Below are positions 45,618-58,658 of a stretch of DNA of 64,000 bases, piece after piece (the stretch's first letter is position 1; each line of letters opens with the position of its first letter). The notes under the pieces are model-generated. The model saw only the letters and a list, made by a program, of their open reading frames with translations. It did not search any database and was not told where the DNA came from. A program made the position numbers and the translations under genes. The stretch covers positions 1-64,000 of the forward strand of contig NZ_JAUSVX010000014.1 in NCBI RefSeq assembly GCF_030814995.1, given 5' to 3'. This DNA comes from Labrys wisconsinensis. Lineage in GTDB: Bacteria; Pseudomonadota; Alphaproteobacteria; Rhizobiales; Labraceae.

Positions 45618-47513
45618 TCATCGGGCGCTGCGGCCCGAGGACGCGCCAAACCCGTCGATCGTCGCCTCGGTCCCCTCGATCAGGGCGATCTGGGCCTTGA
45701 TGTCGGAGAGGCGGGCAAAGTTCTCGTCGGTGAAATCGCGTTCGAGCGCAGCGGTGGCGAGCTTCAGCTCCCTATGTAGCGTGCGCATGCCGCGATGCAA
45801 GGTGAGGACATGCGCGAAACCGCGCTCGACGTCGGATTCCGCCGCGTCCGGACGCGTCCACCAGTGCATGTCGGCGGCCAGGCGCTGCAGCAGGCGGGAA
45901 AAGCCGGCCCCTTCCAGCCTGGCGACCAGGGCGGCGCTGTCGCGGCTGCCCTCGGCGGCGCAGTCGACCAGGGCACGGCGCAGCCGGTCGGCGTCGGGAT
46001 TGTCGAACTCGACCTCGGCCAGCGCCTCGCAATGGCGCTCCAGCAGGGCGGGATGGCCGACCACCACGGCCAGGATCAGCGCTTCGCGGCCGGGCAGGCC
46101 GGCCCGGCTGCCGCGCGCCAGCGCGCCGTCGCGGACGCCGGGGGTGACCAGGCTGGCGATCGGCGGGGCGGGGGCGGGACGGCCGTCACGCGGGCGGGGC
46201 CTGCCCCTCGCCTCGCCGCCGCGGGCCGGGAAGGCGCGCGCCGGCGGCCCGAAGAAGGCGCGCAGCCGCGCCTGCATGTCGGCCTGGTAATGGCGGCGCA
46301 CCGTCTCGTCCTGGATCGGCGCCACCGCCTCCATCAGCCGGCGCTCGAGCGCGGCGCGCTTCTCCGGCGTGGCGAAGTCGCCGCCTTCGGTCTCGCGCAT
46401 CCACAGGATGTCGGAGAGCGGCCGCGCCGCCCGCAGCACGTCCGCCACCGCGCCGGCGCCGGCCGAGCGGACCAGCTCGTCCGGGTCCTGGCCCTCCGGC
46501 AGCAGGGCGACGGTGAGGGCCTTGCCGACGCCGACATGCGGCAGCGCCACGTCGAGCGCCCGGTAGGCGGCGCGCCGGCCGGCCTTGTCGCCGTCGAAGC
46601 ACAGGGTCGGCTCCTCGCTCATCCGCCAGAGCAGGCCGAGCTGGTCCTCGGTCAGCGCCGTGCCGAGCGGGGCGACGGTGTGGGCGAAGCCGGCGACGCT
46701 CATCATGATCACGTCGACATAGCCTTCCACCGCGATCACCGAACCGGTCCGATGGGCCGCCTCGCGGGCGCGGTGGTGGTTGTAGAGGCAGGACCCCTTG
46801 TGGAAGAGCGTCGTCTCCGGCGAGTTGAGGTACTTGGCCTGGGCGTCACGGGCCATGGCCCGGCCGCCGAAGGCGATGACCCGGCCGCGGGCGTCGTGGA
46901 TCGGGAACATGACCCGCTCGCGGAAGCGGTCATAGGGAACCTGGATGTCCTCGCCGTGGATCAGGAGGCCGGCCTCGATCATGGCGTCGCGCCCGACCCC
47001 CTTGCCGGCGAGGTGGTCGCGCAGCGCGAACTTCTCGTTCGGGGCGAAGCCGAGGCCGAACTCGGCCTGGATCGCCGGGGTCAGGCCGCGGTCGGCGAGA
47101 TAGCCGCGCGCCGCCGCGCCCTCGCGGGCATGCAGGCGGCCCTCGAAGAACTTCGCCGCCAGCGCCAGCACCTCGTGCAGGCTGGCGCGCGCCTCCTCGC
47201 GGCGCAGGTCCTCGCTGGTGACCTTGGGCAGCTCGACCCCGGCCTCGCCGGCGAGCCGCTCCACCGCCTCCGGGAAGGGCAGGCCCTCCGTCTCCATCAG
47301 GAAGCGGAAGATGTCGCCGTGCTGGCCGGAGGAGAAGCAGTGGTAGAAGCCCTTCTGGTCGTTGACGTAGAAGGACGGGGTCTTCTCGGCCTGGAAGGGC
47401 GACAGGCCGCGCCATTCCCGGCCCTGCTTGCGCAGCTTCACCCGCCGCCCGACCACCGCCGACACCGGCAGCCGCGCGCGAATCTCGTCGAGCAGGGACG
47501 GCGGGAACTTCAT
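45618..47513 (-). CDS. dnaG: DNA primase with degenerate zinc site
   Basis: This 631-residue protein makes RNA primers for replication. The N-terminal zinc-ribbon region is present in outline (RGLSPFQAEKTPSFYVNDQK then FYHCFSSGQHGDIFRF), but three of four usual Cys/His zinc ligands are replaced: S38, Q41 and S62, with only C59 kept. The primase core follows, with RVMFPIHDARGRVIAFGGRA and the Toprim motif VIAVEGYVDVIMM and LCFDGDKAGRRAA. The C-terminal helicase-binding region ends near residue 620. Loss of zinc ligands is, as I recall, common in Rhizobiales primases, so the enzyme is probably functional. Confidence 0.95.
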   Translation of the reverse strand: MKFPPSLLDEIRARLPVSAVVGRRVKLRKQGREWRGLSPFQAEKTPSFYVNDQKGFYHCFSSGQHGDIFRFLMETEGLPFPEAVERLAGEAGVELPKVTSEDLRREEARASLHEVLALAAKFFEGRLHAREGAAARGYLADRGLTPAIQAEFGLGFAPNEKFALRDHLAGKGVGRDAMIEAGLLIHGEDIQVPYDRFRERVMFPIHDARGRVIAFGGRAMARDAQAKYLNSPETTLFHKGSCLYNHHRAREAAHRTGSVIAVEGYVDVIMMSVAGFAHTVAPLGTALTEDQLGLLWRMSEEPTLCFDGDKAGRRAAYRALDVALPHVGVGKALTVALLPEGQDPDELVRSAGAGAVADVLRAARPLSDILWMRETEGGDFATPEKRAALERRLMEAVAPIQDETVRRHYQADMQARLRAFFGPPARAFPARGGEARGRPRPRDGRPAPAPPIASLVTPGVRDGALARGSRAGLPGREALILAVVVGHPALLERHCEALAEVEFDNPDADRLRRALVDCAAEGSRDSAALVARLEGAGFSRLLQRLAADMHWWTRPDAAESDVERGFAHVLTLHRGMRTLHRELKLATAALERDFTDENFARLSDIKAQIALIEGTEATIDGFGASSGRSAR

Positions 47514-47727
47514 GGACCTAATGTGCTGCGGGTGCGCGGTTTGGCAAGCCGAAAGCCTTCACAAGTCACGGCCGGCAGGCCTCCCCTCCCGAGACCGATA
47601 TGGGGGCGGTGCCACGGATTCATGACGGGTGCATCTCCACCCGCGACGGTCGAGGATGGTGCATCCGTCGTGGCCTTTAAGGCGACGCGTGGCGGCGGCT
47701 GATCCAGTTATCCCCGCAATCCCCAGC

Positions 47728-48186
47728 TCAGCCCGCCAGCGCCTGCTTCACCAGCGGACCGGCCTTGCCGAAGTCCATCTGGCCGGCGAAGCGTTCCTTC
47801 AGGACGCCGATGACCTTGCCCATGTCCTTGATCCCGGCCGCGCCGGTCTCGGCGACGACCGCGGCGATCGCCGCCCTGGTCTCGGCCTCGTCCATCTGCC
47901 GGGGCAGGAAGGAGGAGAGCACGACGATCTCGGCCTTGGCCTGGTCGACGAGGTCGGCGCGGCCGGCCTTGTCGGCCAGATCCTGCGATTCCTGCGTCTG
48001 CTTGATCATCTTCTGCAGCATGGCCAGGATCTCGGCGTCCGGGATCGGGTCCTTGCCGTTGCCGCGCGCCTCGATATCCCGGTCCTTCAGGCCGGCCTGG
48101 ATCATGCGGACGACGGACAGGCGCGCCTTGTCGCCCGCCTTCATCGACTCCTTGACCGCCGCGCTCAGCGTTTCCCGCAGGGACAT
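47728..48186 (-). CDS. GatB/YqeY domain protein
   Basis: This 152-residue YqeY protein has LRETLSAAVKESMKAGDKAR, RLSVVRMIQAGLKDRDIEAR, FLPRQMDEAETRAAIAAVV and MGKVIGVLKERFAGQMDFG. It resembles the tail domain of GatB and may act with tRNA or amidotransferases; the role is unproven. It is divergent from carA and often accompanies dnaG-rpoD in this group. Confidence 0.92.
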   Translation of the reverse strand: MSLRETLSAAVKESMKAGDKARLSVVRMIQAGLKDRDIEARGNGKDPIPDAEILAMLQKMIKQTQESQDLADKAGRADLVDQAKAEIVVLSSFLPRQMDEAETRAAIAAVVAETGAAGIKDMGKVIGVLKERFAGQMDFGKAGPLVKQALAG

Positions 48187-48391
48187 CGTGCTTTTTCCTC
48201 GATGGGCCGGAACGGCGCCGCCATGCCTCACGGCATTCGCACCCTTTCCGGCAAGTGTCTGATGTATAACGTCTTTCGCGAAAGCATCCGGGGTTGACGC
48301 GCCGCCGTCGCCCCCTTACTTTCCGCGCCGCACCCAACGGCTGCCCCATTCCGGCACGCCATCGCCCGCGCAACGGGGACTTAGGACGAAA

Positions 48392-49627
48392 ATGACCGGC
48401 ACACAAGTCGCGGCCCCCACCCAGGCCTCCAGCCCCGCCGCCCCGGCCGAGGCCTGGATCGAGCCGGTGGCGACGGCGCTCCTGGTGCTGGCCGACGGCA
48501 CCGTGCTGGAGGGCCGGGGCTTCGGGGCGGTGGCCGAGGCCGCCGGCGAAGTCTGCTTCAACACGGCGATGACGGGCTATGAGGAGATCCTCACCGATCC
48601 CTCCTATGCCGGGCAGATCGTCACCTTCACCTTCCCCCATATCGGCAATGTCGGCGTCAACGACGAGGATATCGAGACGGTCAACATGGCCGCCTCGAGC
48701 GGCGTGCGCGGCGTGGTCGTGCATGCTGATGTGACCGATCCGGCGAACTATCGCGCCAGCCGCCATTTCGACGCCTGGCTGCAGGCCCGCGGCATTCCTG
48801 GCGTCGCCGGCATCGACACGCGGGCGCTCACCGCGCTGATCCGCGACAAGGGCATGCCGAACGCCGTGATCGCCCATGCGCCCGACGGGGTGTTCGACGT
48901 CGAGGCGCTGAAGCGCCGGGCGCAGGCGCTGCCGTCCATGGCCGGCCTCGACCTGGTGCCGCCGGTGACCTCGGCCCAGCGCTTCGACTGGGACGAGACC
49001 GTATGGCAATGGCAGGCCGGCTACGGCCGCCAGGGCGCGCCCGGGCGCCGGGTGGTCGCCATCGACTACGGGGTCAAGCGCAACATCCTGCGCCTGCTCG
49101 CCAATGCCGGCTGCGCCGTGACGGTGGTGCCGGCCACCACCTCGGCCGCGGCAATCCTGGCGCTGCAGCCCGACGGCGTCTTCCTCTCCAACGGGCCGGG
49201 CGACCCGGCCGCCACCGGCGAGTATGCCGTGCCGGTGATCCGCGAGCTCCTGGACCGCAAGGTGCCGGTGTTCGGCATCTGCCTCGGCCATCAGATGCTG
49301 GGGCTGGCCATCGGCGCGACGACCGCCAAGATGAAGCAGGGCCATCACGGCGCCAACCATCCGGTGAAGGACCTGACCACCGGCAAGGTCGAGATCGTCT
49401 CGATGAACCACGGCTTCGCCGTGGACCGCGCCAGCCTGCCGGCGGAGGCGGTGGAGACCCATGTCTCGCTGTTCGACGGCTCCAATTGCGGCCTCGCCCT
49501 CAGGGACCGCCCGGCCTTCTCCGTGCAGCACCATCCCGAGGCCTCGCCCGGGCCGCGCGACAGCCACTATCTCTTCGACCGCTTCGTCACTATGATGGAC
49601 GCACAAAGAGCCGGCAAAGCGGCCTGA
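48392..49627 (+). CDS. carA: Carbamoyl-phosphate synthase small subunit
   Basis: This 411-residue subunit splits glutamine to ammonia for CarB, feeding arginine and pyrimidine synthesis. The N-terminal CPSase domain has FNTAMTGYEEILTDPSYAGQ. The class I amidotransferase domain has the nucleophile Cys in GICLGHQMLGLA, NHGFAV and QHHPEASPGPRDS with the catalytic His and Glu. carB is not adjacent but 5.6 kb downstream on the same strand. Confidence 0.97.
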   Translation: MTGTQVAAPTQASSPAAPAEAWIEPVATALLVLADGTVLEGRGFGAVAEAAGEVCFNTAMTGYEEILTDPSYAGQIVTFTFPHIGNVGVNDEDIETVNMAASSGVRGVVVHADVTDPANYRASRHFDAWLQARGIPGVAGIDTRALTALIRDKGMPNAVIAHAPDGVFDVEALKRRAQALPSMAGLDLVPPVTSAQRFDWDETVWQWQAGYGRQGAPGRRVVAIDYGVKRNILRLLANAGCAVTVVPATTSAAAILALQPDGVFLSNGPGDPAATGEYAVPVIRELLDRKVPVFGICLGHQMLGLAIGATTAKMKQGHHGANHPVKDLTTGKVEIVSMNHGFAVDRASLPAEAVETHVSLFDGSNCGLALRDRPAFSVQHHPEASPGPRDSHYLFDRFVTMMDAQRAGKAA

Positions 49628-49639
49628 GGGGAAACGTCC

Positions 49640-50665
49640 ATGCGCGCTGCGATCGCCGTGGGCCTGCTGTTCGCGACGACGGGCCTCGCGGCTGCGACCG
49701 ATGCGCGGTCTCTGCCCGACTATTTCGCCACGAGCTGGGACGCGGTCGCCGCCGCGCCGCTCAAGGCCTTCACGACCCCGGAGCACGACGCCTTCACCGC
49801 GAGTTGGGACGCGGTGACCGAGGCGCCGCTCGTCCCGTTCGCGCCGCCGAAGGCGGCGCCCGCCGCCGCCTCGCCGCGCGACGACCTGCCGCCGATCATG
49901 CTCGCCGGCATCCCCGTGCCGCCGGAGCGGCCGGTGGTGATGCCGGGCGCCGCCGCCTACGCCTCGCTGGGGCCGGACGCGGCCTCCGGCCTTGCCGGCG
50001 CTGCCGTGATCCCGCTGCCGCTGCCGAGGCCCCGCGGCATCGACCAGGCCGCCGGCCAGCCTGCCAAGGACGCTCTCTCCATCCGTCCCGAAGCCGCTCC
50101 GCCGCAGCCGGAAACCAAGGTCGCCATGCTCGGCGGCCTGCCCGGCGCCGGCATGGCGATCGCCAACCTGGCGCGCATGGCGCCGCTGCCGCCGATCGCC
50201 AAGGGCGCCTGCAGCGTCGCCAACCCCTACAAGGTCACGGCGCTCGGCCCGAACGGGCGCACCGCCCTGCAGCCGGCCGCCACGCTCGATGCGCCGATGG
50301 TGCAGGGCTTGGTGAAATGGGAAGGCGAGGTCCAGGCGGCGGCGAAGCAGACGCTGGGCGAGCCCATCGTCGCCCTCAAGGTCGCCGCCTCCTATGACTG
50401 CCGCACCATGAACCACCGCCGGCGTGCCCGCCTCAGCGAGCACGCGCACGCCAACGCCATCGACATCGCCGCCTTCGTCACCGCCAGCGGCAAGGAGATC
50501 ACCGTCGAGCGCGACTTCCACAGCCGCGGCCCCGGCGGCGCCTTCCTCAAGGCGGTCCATGCCGACACCTGCGACGTGTTCCAGGTGGTGCTCGGCCCGG
50601 GCTCGGACGGCATGCACGAGAACCATTTCCACATGGACCTCGGCCGCTGGAAGGCCTGCCGCTGA
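49640..50665 (+). CDS. Extensin-like family protein
   Basis: This 341-residue protein has a signal peptide (AIAVGLLFATTGLAAAT). An N-terminal region has two similar segments (YFATSWDAVAAAPLKAF and FTASWDAVTEAPLVPF), then a Pro-rich linker. The C-terminal extensin-like (PF06904) domain, about residues 190-341, has SYDCRTMNHRRRARLSEHAH, ANAIDIAAFVTASGKEIT, CDVFQVVLGPGSDGMHENHF and HMDLGRW; this resembles D-Ala-D-Ala metallopeptidase folds and may act on peptidoglycan. It starts 12 bases after carA. Confidence 0.88.
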   Translation: MRAAIAVGLLFATTGLAAATDARSLPDYFATSWDAVAAAPLKAFTTPEHDAFTASWDAVTEAPLVPFAPPKAAPAAASPRDDLPPIMLAGIPVPPERPVVMPGAAAYASLGPDAASGLAGAAVIPLPLPRPRGIDQAAGQPAKDALSIRPEAAPPQPETKVAMLGGLPGAGMAIANLARMAPLPPIAKGACSVANPYKVTALGPNGRTALQPAATLDAPMVQGLVKWEGEVQAAAKQTLGEPIVALKVAASYDCRTMNHRRRARLSEHAHANAIDIAAFVTASGKEITVERDFHSRGPGGAFLKAVHADTCDVFQVVLGPGSDGMHENHFHMDLGRWKACR

Positions 50666-50772
50666 GCCGGACGCCGTCCGGCCCTCGCAGCCCCGCGGGG
50701 GCTTGGCGATCGGCTCCCGATCGCGCAAAAAGGGATGGGGCGACGCATGCCCCGCGGCGGAGGCGGGGATCG

Positions 50773-52059
50773 ATGGCGAGCGACACGGCTGATCCCACCA
50801 CGGGCCGCCACCGCATCGTGGTGGTCGGTGCCGGCTTCGGCGGGCTGGAGGCCGTGCACCGGCTGGCCGGCGCGCCGGTCGCGATCACGCTGGTCGACCG
50901 GCGCAACCATCATCTGTTCCAGCCGCTGCTCTACCAGGTCGCGACCGCCTCGCTGGCGACCTCCGAGATCGCCTGGCCGACCCGCCACGTCCTCGCCCGG
51001 CGCGACGACGTCACCACCCTGCTGGCGACCGTCACCGGCATCGACACGGCGGCCCGCCGCGTCCTGCTCGACGACGGCGCCACCCTGCCATACGACACGC
51101 TGATCCTGGCCACCGGCGCCCGCCACGCCTATTTCGGCCATGACGAGTGGGAGCCGTTCGCCCCCGGCCTGAAGACGCTGGAGGACGCCACCACCATCCG
51201 CCGCCGCATCCTGCTCGCCTTCGAGCGGGCGGAGCGCGAGACCGACCCGCGGCGGCAGGCGGCGCTCCTGACCTTCGTCATCGTCGGCGCCGGACCGACC
51301 GGGGTGGAGCTCGCCGGCACCATCGCCGAGCTCGCCCGCGACACGCTGCCGTCCGACTTTCGCCGCATCGATACCCGCAAGGCCCGCGTCGTGCTGGTCG
51401 AGGCCGGCCCGCGCGTGCTGGCCGGCTATGCCGAGGACCTCTCCGCCTATGCCCAGCGCTCGCTGGAGGGCCTCGGCGTCGAGGTCGAGCTCGGCCGGCC
51501 CGTCTCCGCCTGCAGCGCCGACGGCGTGGTCTATGGCGACCGCACCCTGGAAGCGAAGACCATCCTCTGGGCGGCCGGCGTGCGGGCCTCGCCCGCGGCC
51601 GAATGGCTCGGCGTCCCGGCCGACCGGGCCGGCCGGCTGATCGTCGAGCCGGACCTCGCCGTGCCCGGCCATCCCGAGATCTTCGCCGTCGGCGACACGG
51701 TGGCGATCGCCGGGCCGGAGGGCAAGCCGGTGCCCGGCATCGCGCCCGCCGCCAAGCAGGAGGGGCACTATGTCGCCGGCGTGATCAGGGCCCGTCTCGC
51801 CGGCGCCGCCCCGCCCGGGCCGTTCCACTACCGCCACGCCGGGAGCCTCGCCCAGATCGGCAAGAAGCTTGCGGTGATCGATTTCGGCCGCATCAAGCTG
51901 CGCGGCGCCCTGGCATGGTGGATCTGGGGCATCGCCCATATCTATTTCCTCATCGGCGTGCGCACCCGGCTCAGCGTCGCGCTCAACTGGCTGTGGATCC
52001 ATGTCCGCAACCAGCGCAGCGCCCGCCTGATCACCCAGGGCCGCGACGACGAGGATTAG
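50773..52059 (+). CDS. NDH-2-like NAD(P)/FAD oxidoreductase
   Basis: This 428-residue flavoprotein resembles type II NADH dehydrogenase, which passes electrons from NADH to quinone without pumping protons. It has an FAD fold VVVGAGFGGLEAVHRLAG, DRRNHHLFQPLLYQVATASL, the second Rossmann motif IVGAGPTGVELAG and IFAVGDTVAI. The C-terminal helix region (AWWIWGIAHIYFLIGVRTRL) is typical for membrane contact. The next gene starts 38 bases downstream. Confidence 0.9.
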   Translation: MASDTADPTTGRHRIVVVGAGFGGLEAVHRLAGAPVAITLVDRRNHHLFQPLLYQVATASLATSEIAWPTRHVLARRDDVTTLLATVTGIDTAARRVLLDDGATLPYDTLILATGARHAYFGHDEWEPFAPGLKTLEDATTIRRRILLAFERAERETDPRRQAALLTFVIVGAGPTGVELAGTIAELARDTLPSDFRRIDTRKARVVLVEAGPRVLAGYAEDLSAYAQRSLEGLGVEVELGRPVSACSADGVVYGDRTLEAKTILWAAGVRASPAAEWLGVPADRAGRLIVEPDLAVPGHPEIFAVGDTVAIAGPEGKPVPGIAPAAKQEGHYVAGVIRARLAGAAPPGPFHYRHAGSLAQIGKKLAVIDFGRIKLRGALAWWIWGIAHIYFLIGVRTRLSVALNWLWIHVRNQRSARLITQGRDDED

Positions 52060-52097
52060 CCCGCGGCGCGGCCGCGGTTCAGCCGAAAGGACGTGAC

Positions 52098-53753
52098 ATG
52101 CCCAAGGGATCCGACCTCCTGGTGGCGGCTCTGGAGAACGAGGGGGTCGACCGCATCTTCGGCGTGCCCGGCGAGGAAAATCTCGACGTGGTGGAAGCGC
52201 TGCGCCGATCGCGCATCCGCCTGATCATCACCCGGCACGAGCAGGCCGCCGCCTTCATGGCCGCCACGCACGGTCGCCTCACCGGAAGGCCGGGCGTGTG
52301 CATCTCGACGCTCGGGCCGGGCGCGCTCAACTTCACCACCGGCGCCGCCTACGCCCATCTCGGCGCCATGCCGATGATCATGATCACCGGCCAGAAGCCG
52401 ATCATGAGCCGGCGCCAGGCCCGCTTCCAGGTCGTCGACGTGGTGGCCTCGATGCGCCCGCTCACCAAGCTGACCCGCCAGATCGTCAGCCCCGGCGCCA
52501 TCCCCACCACGGTGCGCGACGCCTTCCGCGTCGCCATGGACGAGCGGCCGGGGCCGGTGCATCTGGAGCTGCCCGAGGACGTGGCCGGGGCCGAGGCGCC
52601 GCCGGCGCGGCCGGTGCCGCCGCATCCGCTGGAGCGGCCCGTCGCGGCCGAAGCCGCCCTCGAGCGGGCTGCGGCCATGATCCTGGCGGCCGAGCGCCCG
52701 CTGATCATGATCGGTGCCGCCGGCAACCGGCCGCGCCTGGTGGAGGCGCTGTCGGATTTCATCCTCCGGGCCAACCTGCCCTTCTTCAACACCCAGATGG
52801 GCAAGGGCGCGGTCACCGGCGGCTCCGAGCTCTATGTCGGCACCGCGGCGCTGTCGGAGCGCGACTATGTGCACCGGGCCATCGACCGGGCCGACCTCAT
52901 CATCTCGGTCGGCCATGACACGGTGGAGAAGCCGCCCTTCCTGATGAAGGCCGAGGGCGGCCCGAAGGTGATCCATATCGGCTATCTCTCCGCCGACGTG
53001 GAGGAGGTGTTCCATCCCGACGCCGAGGTGATCGGCGATATCGGCGCGACGGTCACGGCGCTCGCCGACCGGCTGGCCGGCAAGCTCGAGCCCAGCCCCG
53101 AGCTGCTGGCGCTCCGGCGCGACATCCTCGACCACCTCAACGACCGCGCCCATGACGGGCGCTTCCCGATGACGCCGCAGCGCATCGTCCACGACGTGCG
53201 CGCCGTGATGCCGGACGAGGGCATCGTCTGCCTCGACAACGGCATGTACAAGATCTGGTTCGCCCGGCATTACCGCACCCACGTCGCCAACACGCTGCTG
53301 CTCGACAATGCCCTCGCCACCATGGGCGCCGGCCTGCCCTCGGCGATGATGGCGGCCATGCTCAACCCCGGCCGGCGGGTGCTGGCGGTGTGCGGCGACG
53401 GCGGCTTCATGATGAACTCCCAGGAGATGGAGACCGCGGTGCGCCTCGGCCTCGACCTCGTGGTGCTGATCCTGAAGGACGACGCCTACGGCATGATCCG
53501 CTGGAAGCAGGCGGTCGACGGCTTCCCGGATTTCGGCATGACCTTCGGCAATCCCGATTTCGTGCGCTATGCCGAGAGCTACGGCGCCAAGGCCTCCCGC
53601 GTCGCGGCCGCCGACGCGCTGCTGCCGACCCTCGACGCCGCTTTCCGCGGCGGCGGCGTGCACCTGGTCGAGGTGCTGGTCGACTATGCCGACAACATCG
53701 CCGTGCTGGTGGACGAGCTCCGGCGCAACGCCCTCGGCACCGAGCCGGAATAG
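52098..53753 (+). CDS. Acetolactate synthase-like TPP enzyme
   Basis: This 551-residue TPP enzyme of the IlvB family has the activating Glu in RHEQAAAFMAATHGR and the TPP motif beginning GDGGFMMNSQEMETA and ending LILKDDAYGMI. It resembles catabolic (AlsS-type) acetolactate synthases, being encoded without an ilvH-like small subunit. The true substrate could also be another 2-oxo acid. It shares strand and close spacing (38 bases) with the NDH-2-like gene. Confidence 0.88.
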   Translation: MPKGSDLLVAALENEGVDRIFGVPGEENLDVVEALRRSRIRLIITRHEQAAAFMAATHGRLTGRPGVCISTLGPGALNFTTGAAYAHLGAMPMIMITGQKPIMSRRQARFQVVDVVASMRPLTKLTRQIVSPGAIPTTVRDAFRVAMDERPGPVHLELPEDVAGAEAPPARPVPPHPLERPVAAEAALERAAAMILAAERPLIMIGAAGNRPRLVEALSDFILRANLPFFNTQMGKGAVTGGSELYVGTAALSERDYVHRAIDRADLIISVGHDTVEKPPFLMKAEGGPKVIHIGYLSADVEEVFHPDAEVIGDIGATVTALADRLAGKLEPSPELLALRRDILDHLNDRAHDGRFPMTPQRIVHDVRAVMPDEGIVCLDNGMYKIWFARHYRTHVANTLLLDNALATMGAGLPSAMMAAMLNPGRRVLAVCGDGGFMMNSQEMETAVRLGLDLVVLILKDDAYGMIRWKQAVDGFPDFGMTFGNPDFVRYAESYGAKASRVAAADALLPTLDAAFRGGGVHLVEVLVDYADNIAVLVDELRRNALGTEPE

Positions 53754-53804
53754 CCGGGGACGGTGCAGCGATGTCCCGGGCTCGCCGACGCAGGTCGCCC
53801 GCGC

Positions 53805-54062
53805 TCAGCACGACCGGGCGGAGGAGGGGGGCTCCGCCGCCAGCCGCTCGCCCAGCGCCGCCATGCGTCGTCCGAGCCCGGTGAGGCTGAGCCCGAGCCC
53901 GGCGAGGTTGAGCCCGAGCCCGGCGAGGCCGAGCCCGAGGCGCCGCCAGGGTCGGCGCGGTGGCGCGGGCGACTGGTCTGCGACCGGTTCCTCCGGCCGC
54001 AGCAGACGGATGCGCAGGGTGATGCCCCGGCTCAGGCCGGCGGCCATCGGATCCGTGAGCAT
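53805..54062 (-). CDS. Hypothetical Leu/Gly-repeat protein
   Basis: This is an 85-residue ORF with GGAG 7 bases before the ATG at 54062. The start (MLTDPMAAGLSRGITLRIRL) is followed by a Pro/Arg-rich stretch and a repetitive hydrophobic segment, GLGLAGLGLNLAGLGLSLTG, encoded by three 21-bp repeats. It is divergent from the LysR gene. No family is recognised. The repeats could also be read on the other strand; coding status is uncertain. Confidence 0.45.
   Translation of the reverse strand: MLTDPMAAGLSRGITLRIRLLRPEEPVADQSPAPPRRPWRRLGLGLAGLGLNLAGLGLSLTGLGRRMAALGERLAAEPPSSARSC
53874..53936. repeat. Tandem repeat, 3 x 21 bp
   Basis: Three 21-bp units of the form GAGCCCGGYGAGGYYGAGCCC lie head to tail. 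In the minus-strand ORF they encode a 7-residue Gly/Leu repeat. The unit length keeps the frame. Confidence 0.8.
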
Positions 54063-54217
54063 GAGGAATCTCCGCATATGGCAAAGCCGGGCGCTCCAGC
54101 GTCCGTCCCGCCTTTTCCATGCTGATTCAACAGGATCGATGCCATTCTGACAAACGAGCTTTTCTTCCCGGCGCGGCCGTATTAAAAAGTTTCGCTCATG
54201 AATGAGGTGGTGTGGCC

Positions 54218-55153
54218 ATGGGCGAGCGCCTTCCCTCCCTACCGGCCCTGCGCGTGTTCGAGGCGGCCGGCCGCCTCCTGAGCTTCACCCGCGCGGCGGC
54301 CGAGCTCAACGTCACCCAGGCGGCGGTCAGCCATCAGATCCGCGCGCTGGAGCAGCAGCTCGGCCAGCCCCTGTTCCGGCGCTCGACGCGGCGCCTGGAG
54401 CTGACGGCGGCCGGACGGCTGCTGCTGCCGGCGGCGGCCTCGGCGTTCTCGACGCTGGAGCGGGCCGTGGCCGAGCTCGGCCGCGCCAGGGCGATGCTCG
54501 GCATCACCACCAGCCCGTTCTTCGGGGCGCGCTGGCTGGCACCGCGGCTGGCCCGCTTCGCCGGGCGCCATCCCGACATCGACGTGTCGGTGCGCCACAC
54601 CCAGGCGGTGCTGGATCTGGCGGCGGAGGGGCTCGATCTCGCCATCCGCAGCGGCCGGGGCTACTGGCCCGGCGTCGAGGCCGAGCTGCTCGTGCCGATG
54701 GACCTGGTGCCGGCCGCCGCGCCCGCCGTGGCGGCCCGGCTCGGGCCGGATGCGCGCACCGCCATCGCCGGGGCGACGCTCCTGCACAACGAGACCCGCG
54801 AGGAATGGGCGGACTGGCTGCGCGTCGCCGGGCTCGACCCGCACCTGTCCGAGCAGGGGCCGGTGTTCGACGACGAGCACGTCCTGGTCGAGGCGGCGCA
54901 GAGCGGCCAGGGCGTTGCGCTGGTGGCGCCTGGGGTCGTCGCCAAGGAGTTCGAGGCCGGCGCGCTGGTCGAGGTCGCCGACCTCGCCATCGAGAGCTGC
55001 GGCTATTATCTCGTCTACCGGCCCGGCGGGCTGGACGTGCCCAAGCTCGCGGCGTTCCGCGACTTCCTGATGGCGGAGGCCGGGCGCGGCGCCCCGCCGC
55101 CGCGACGGGCCTGGGGCAAGAACGTCCTTCCCCCCGGCGCCAAAATGCTCTAA
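54218..55153 (+). CDS. LysR-family regulator, GcvA-like
   Basis: This 311-residue LysR protein has the N-terminal [23 protein letters not shown] then [20 protein letters not shown], and a periplasmic-binding-like effector domain from about residue 90. The closest style is GcvA/AmpR-type. The ATG at 54218 is preferred over a GTG two codons earlier. It may control the divergent small ORF or its own synthesis; the effector is unknown. carB follows after 80 bases. Confidence 0.9.
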   Translation: MGERLPSLPALRVFEAAGRLLSFTRAAAELNVTQAAVSHQIRALEQQLGQPLFRRSTRRLELTAAGRLLLPAAASAFSTLERAVAELGRARAMLGITTSPFFGARWLAPRLARFAGRHPDIDVSVRHTQAVLDLAAEGLDLAIRSGRGYWPGVEAELLVPMDLVPAAAPAVAARLGPDARTAIAGATLLHNETREEWADWLRVAGLDPHLSEQGPVFDDEHVLVEAAQSGQGVALVAPGVVAKEFEAGALVEVADLAIESCGYYLVYRPGGLDVPKLAAFRDFLMAEAGRGAPPPRRAWGKNVLPPGAKML

Positions 55154-55233
55154 GCCCACGGCTCGATCCGTCCGGCGCCGCGGTGTCATGCTCCGCGGCT
55201 TTTTCATGCCGGCATTCCGAGTTCGGACGAGCA

Positions 55234-58551
<3,318 letters not shown>

Positions 58552-58658
58552 CGGGGGAGGCTGCGGCGCCGGGCGTAACGTCCGACAGTGCAACCGACCG
58601 CGGGCCGGAATCCAACCCCGGCGGCGTGCGTTTTTTGCGTCTTTTGAGAAGAATTGAC

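Noticed and set aside
47708-50728. 1,000-codon open frame opposite carA and extensin
   Set aside because: Antisense to genes with full catalytic motifs; the sequence is Gly/Arg/Ala-rich without domains.
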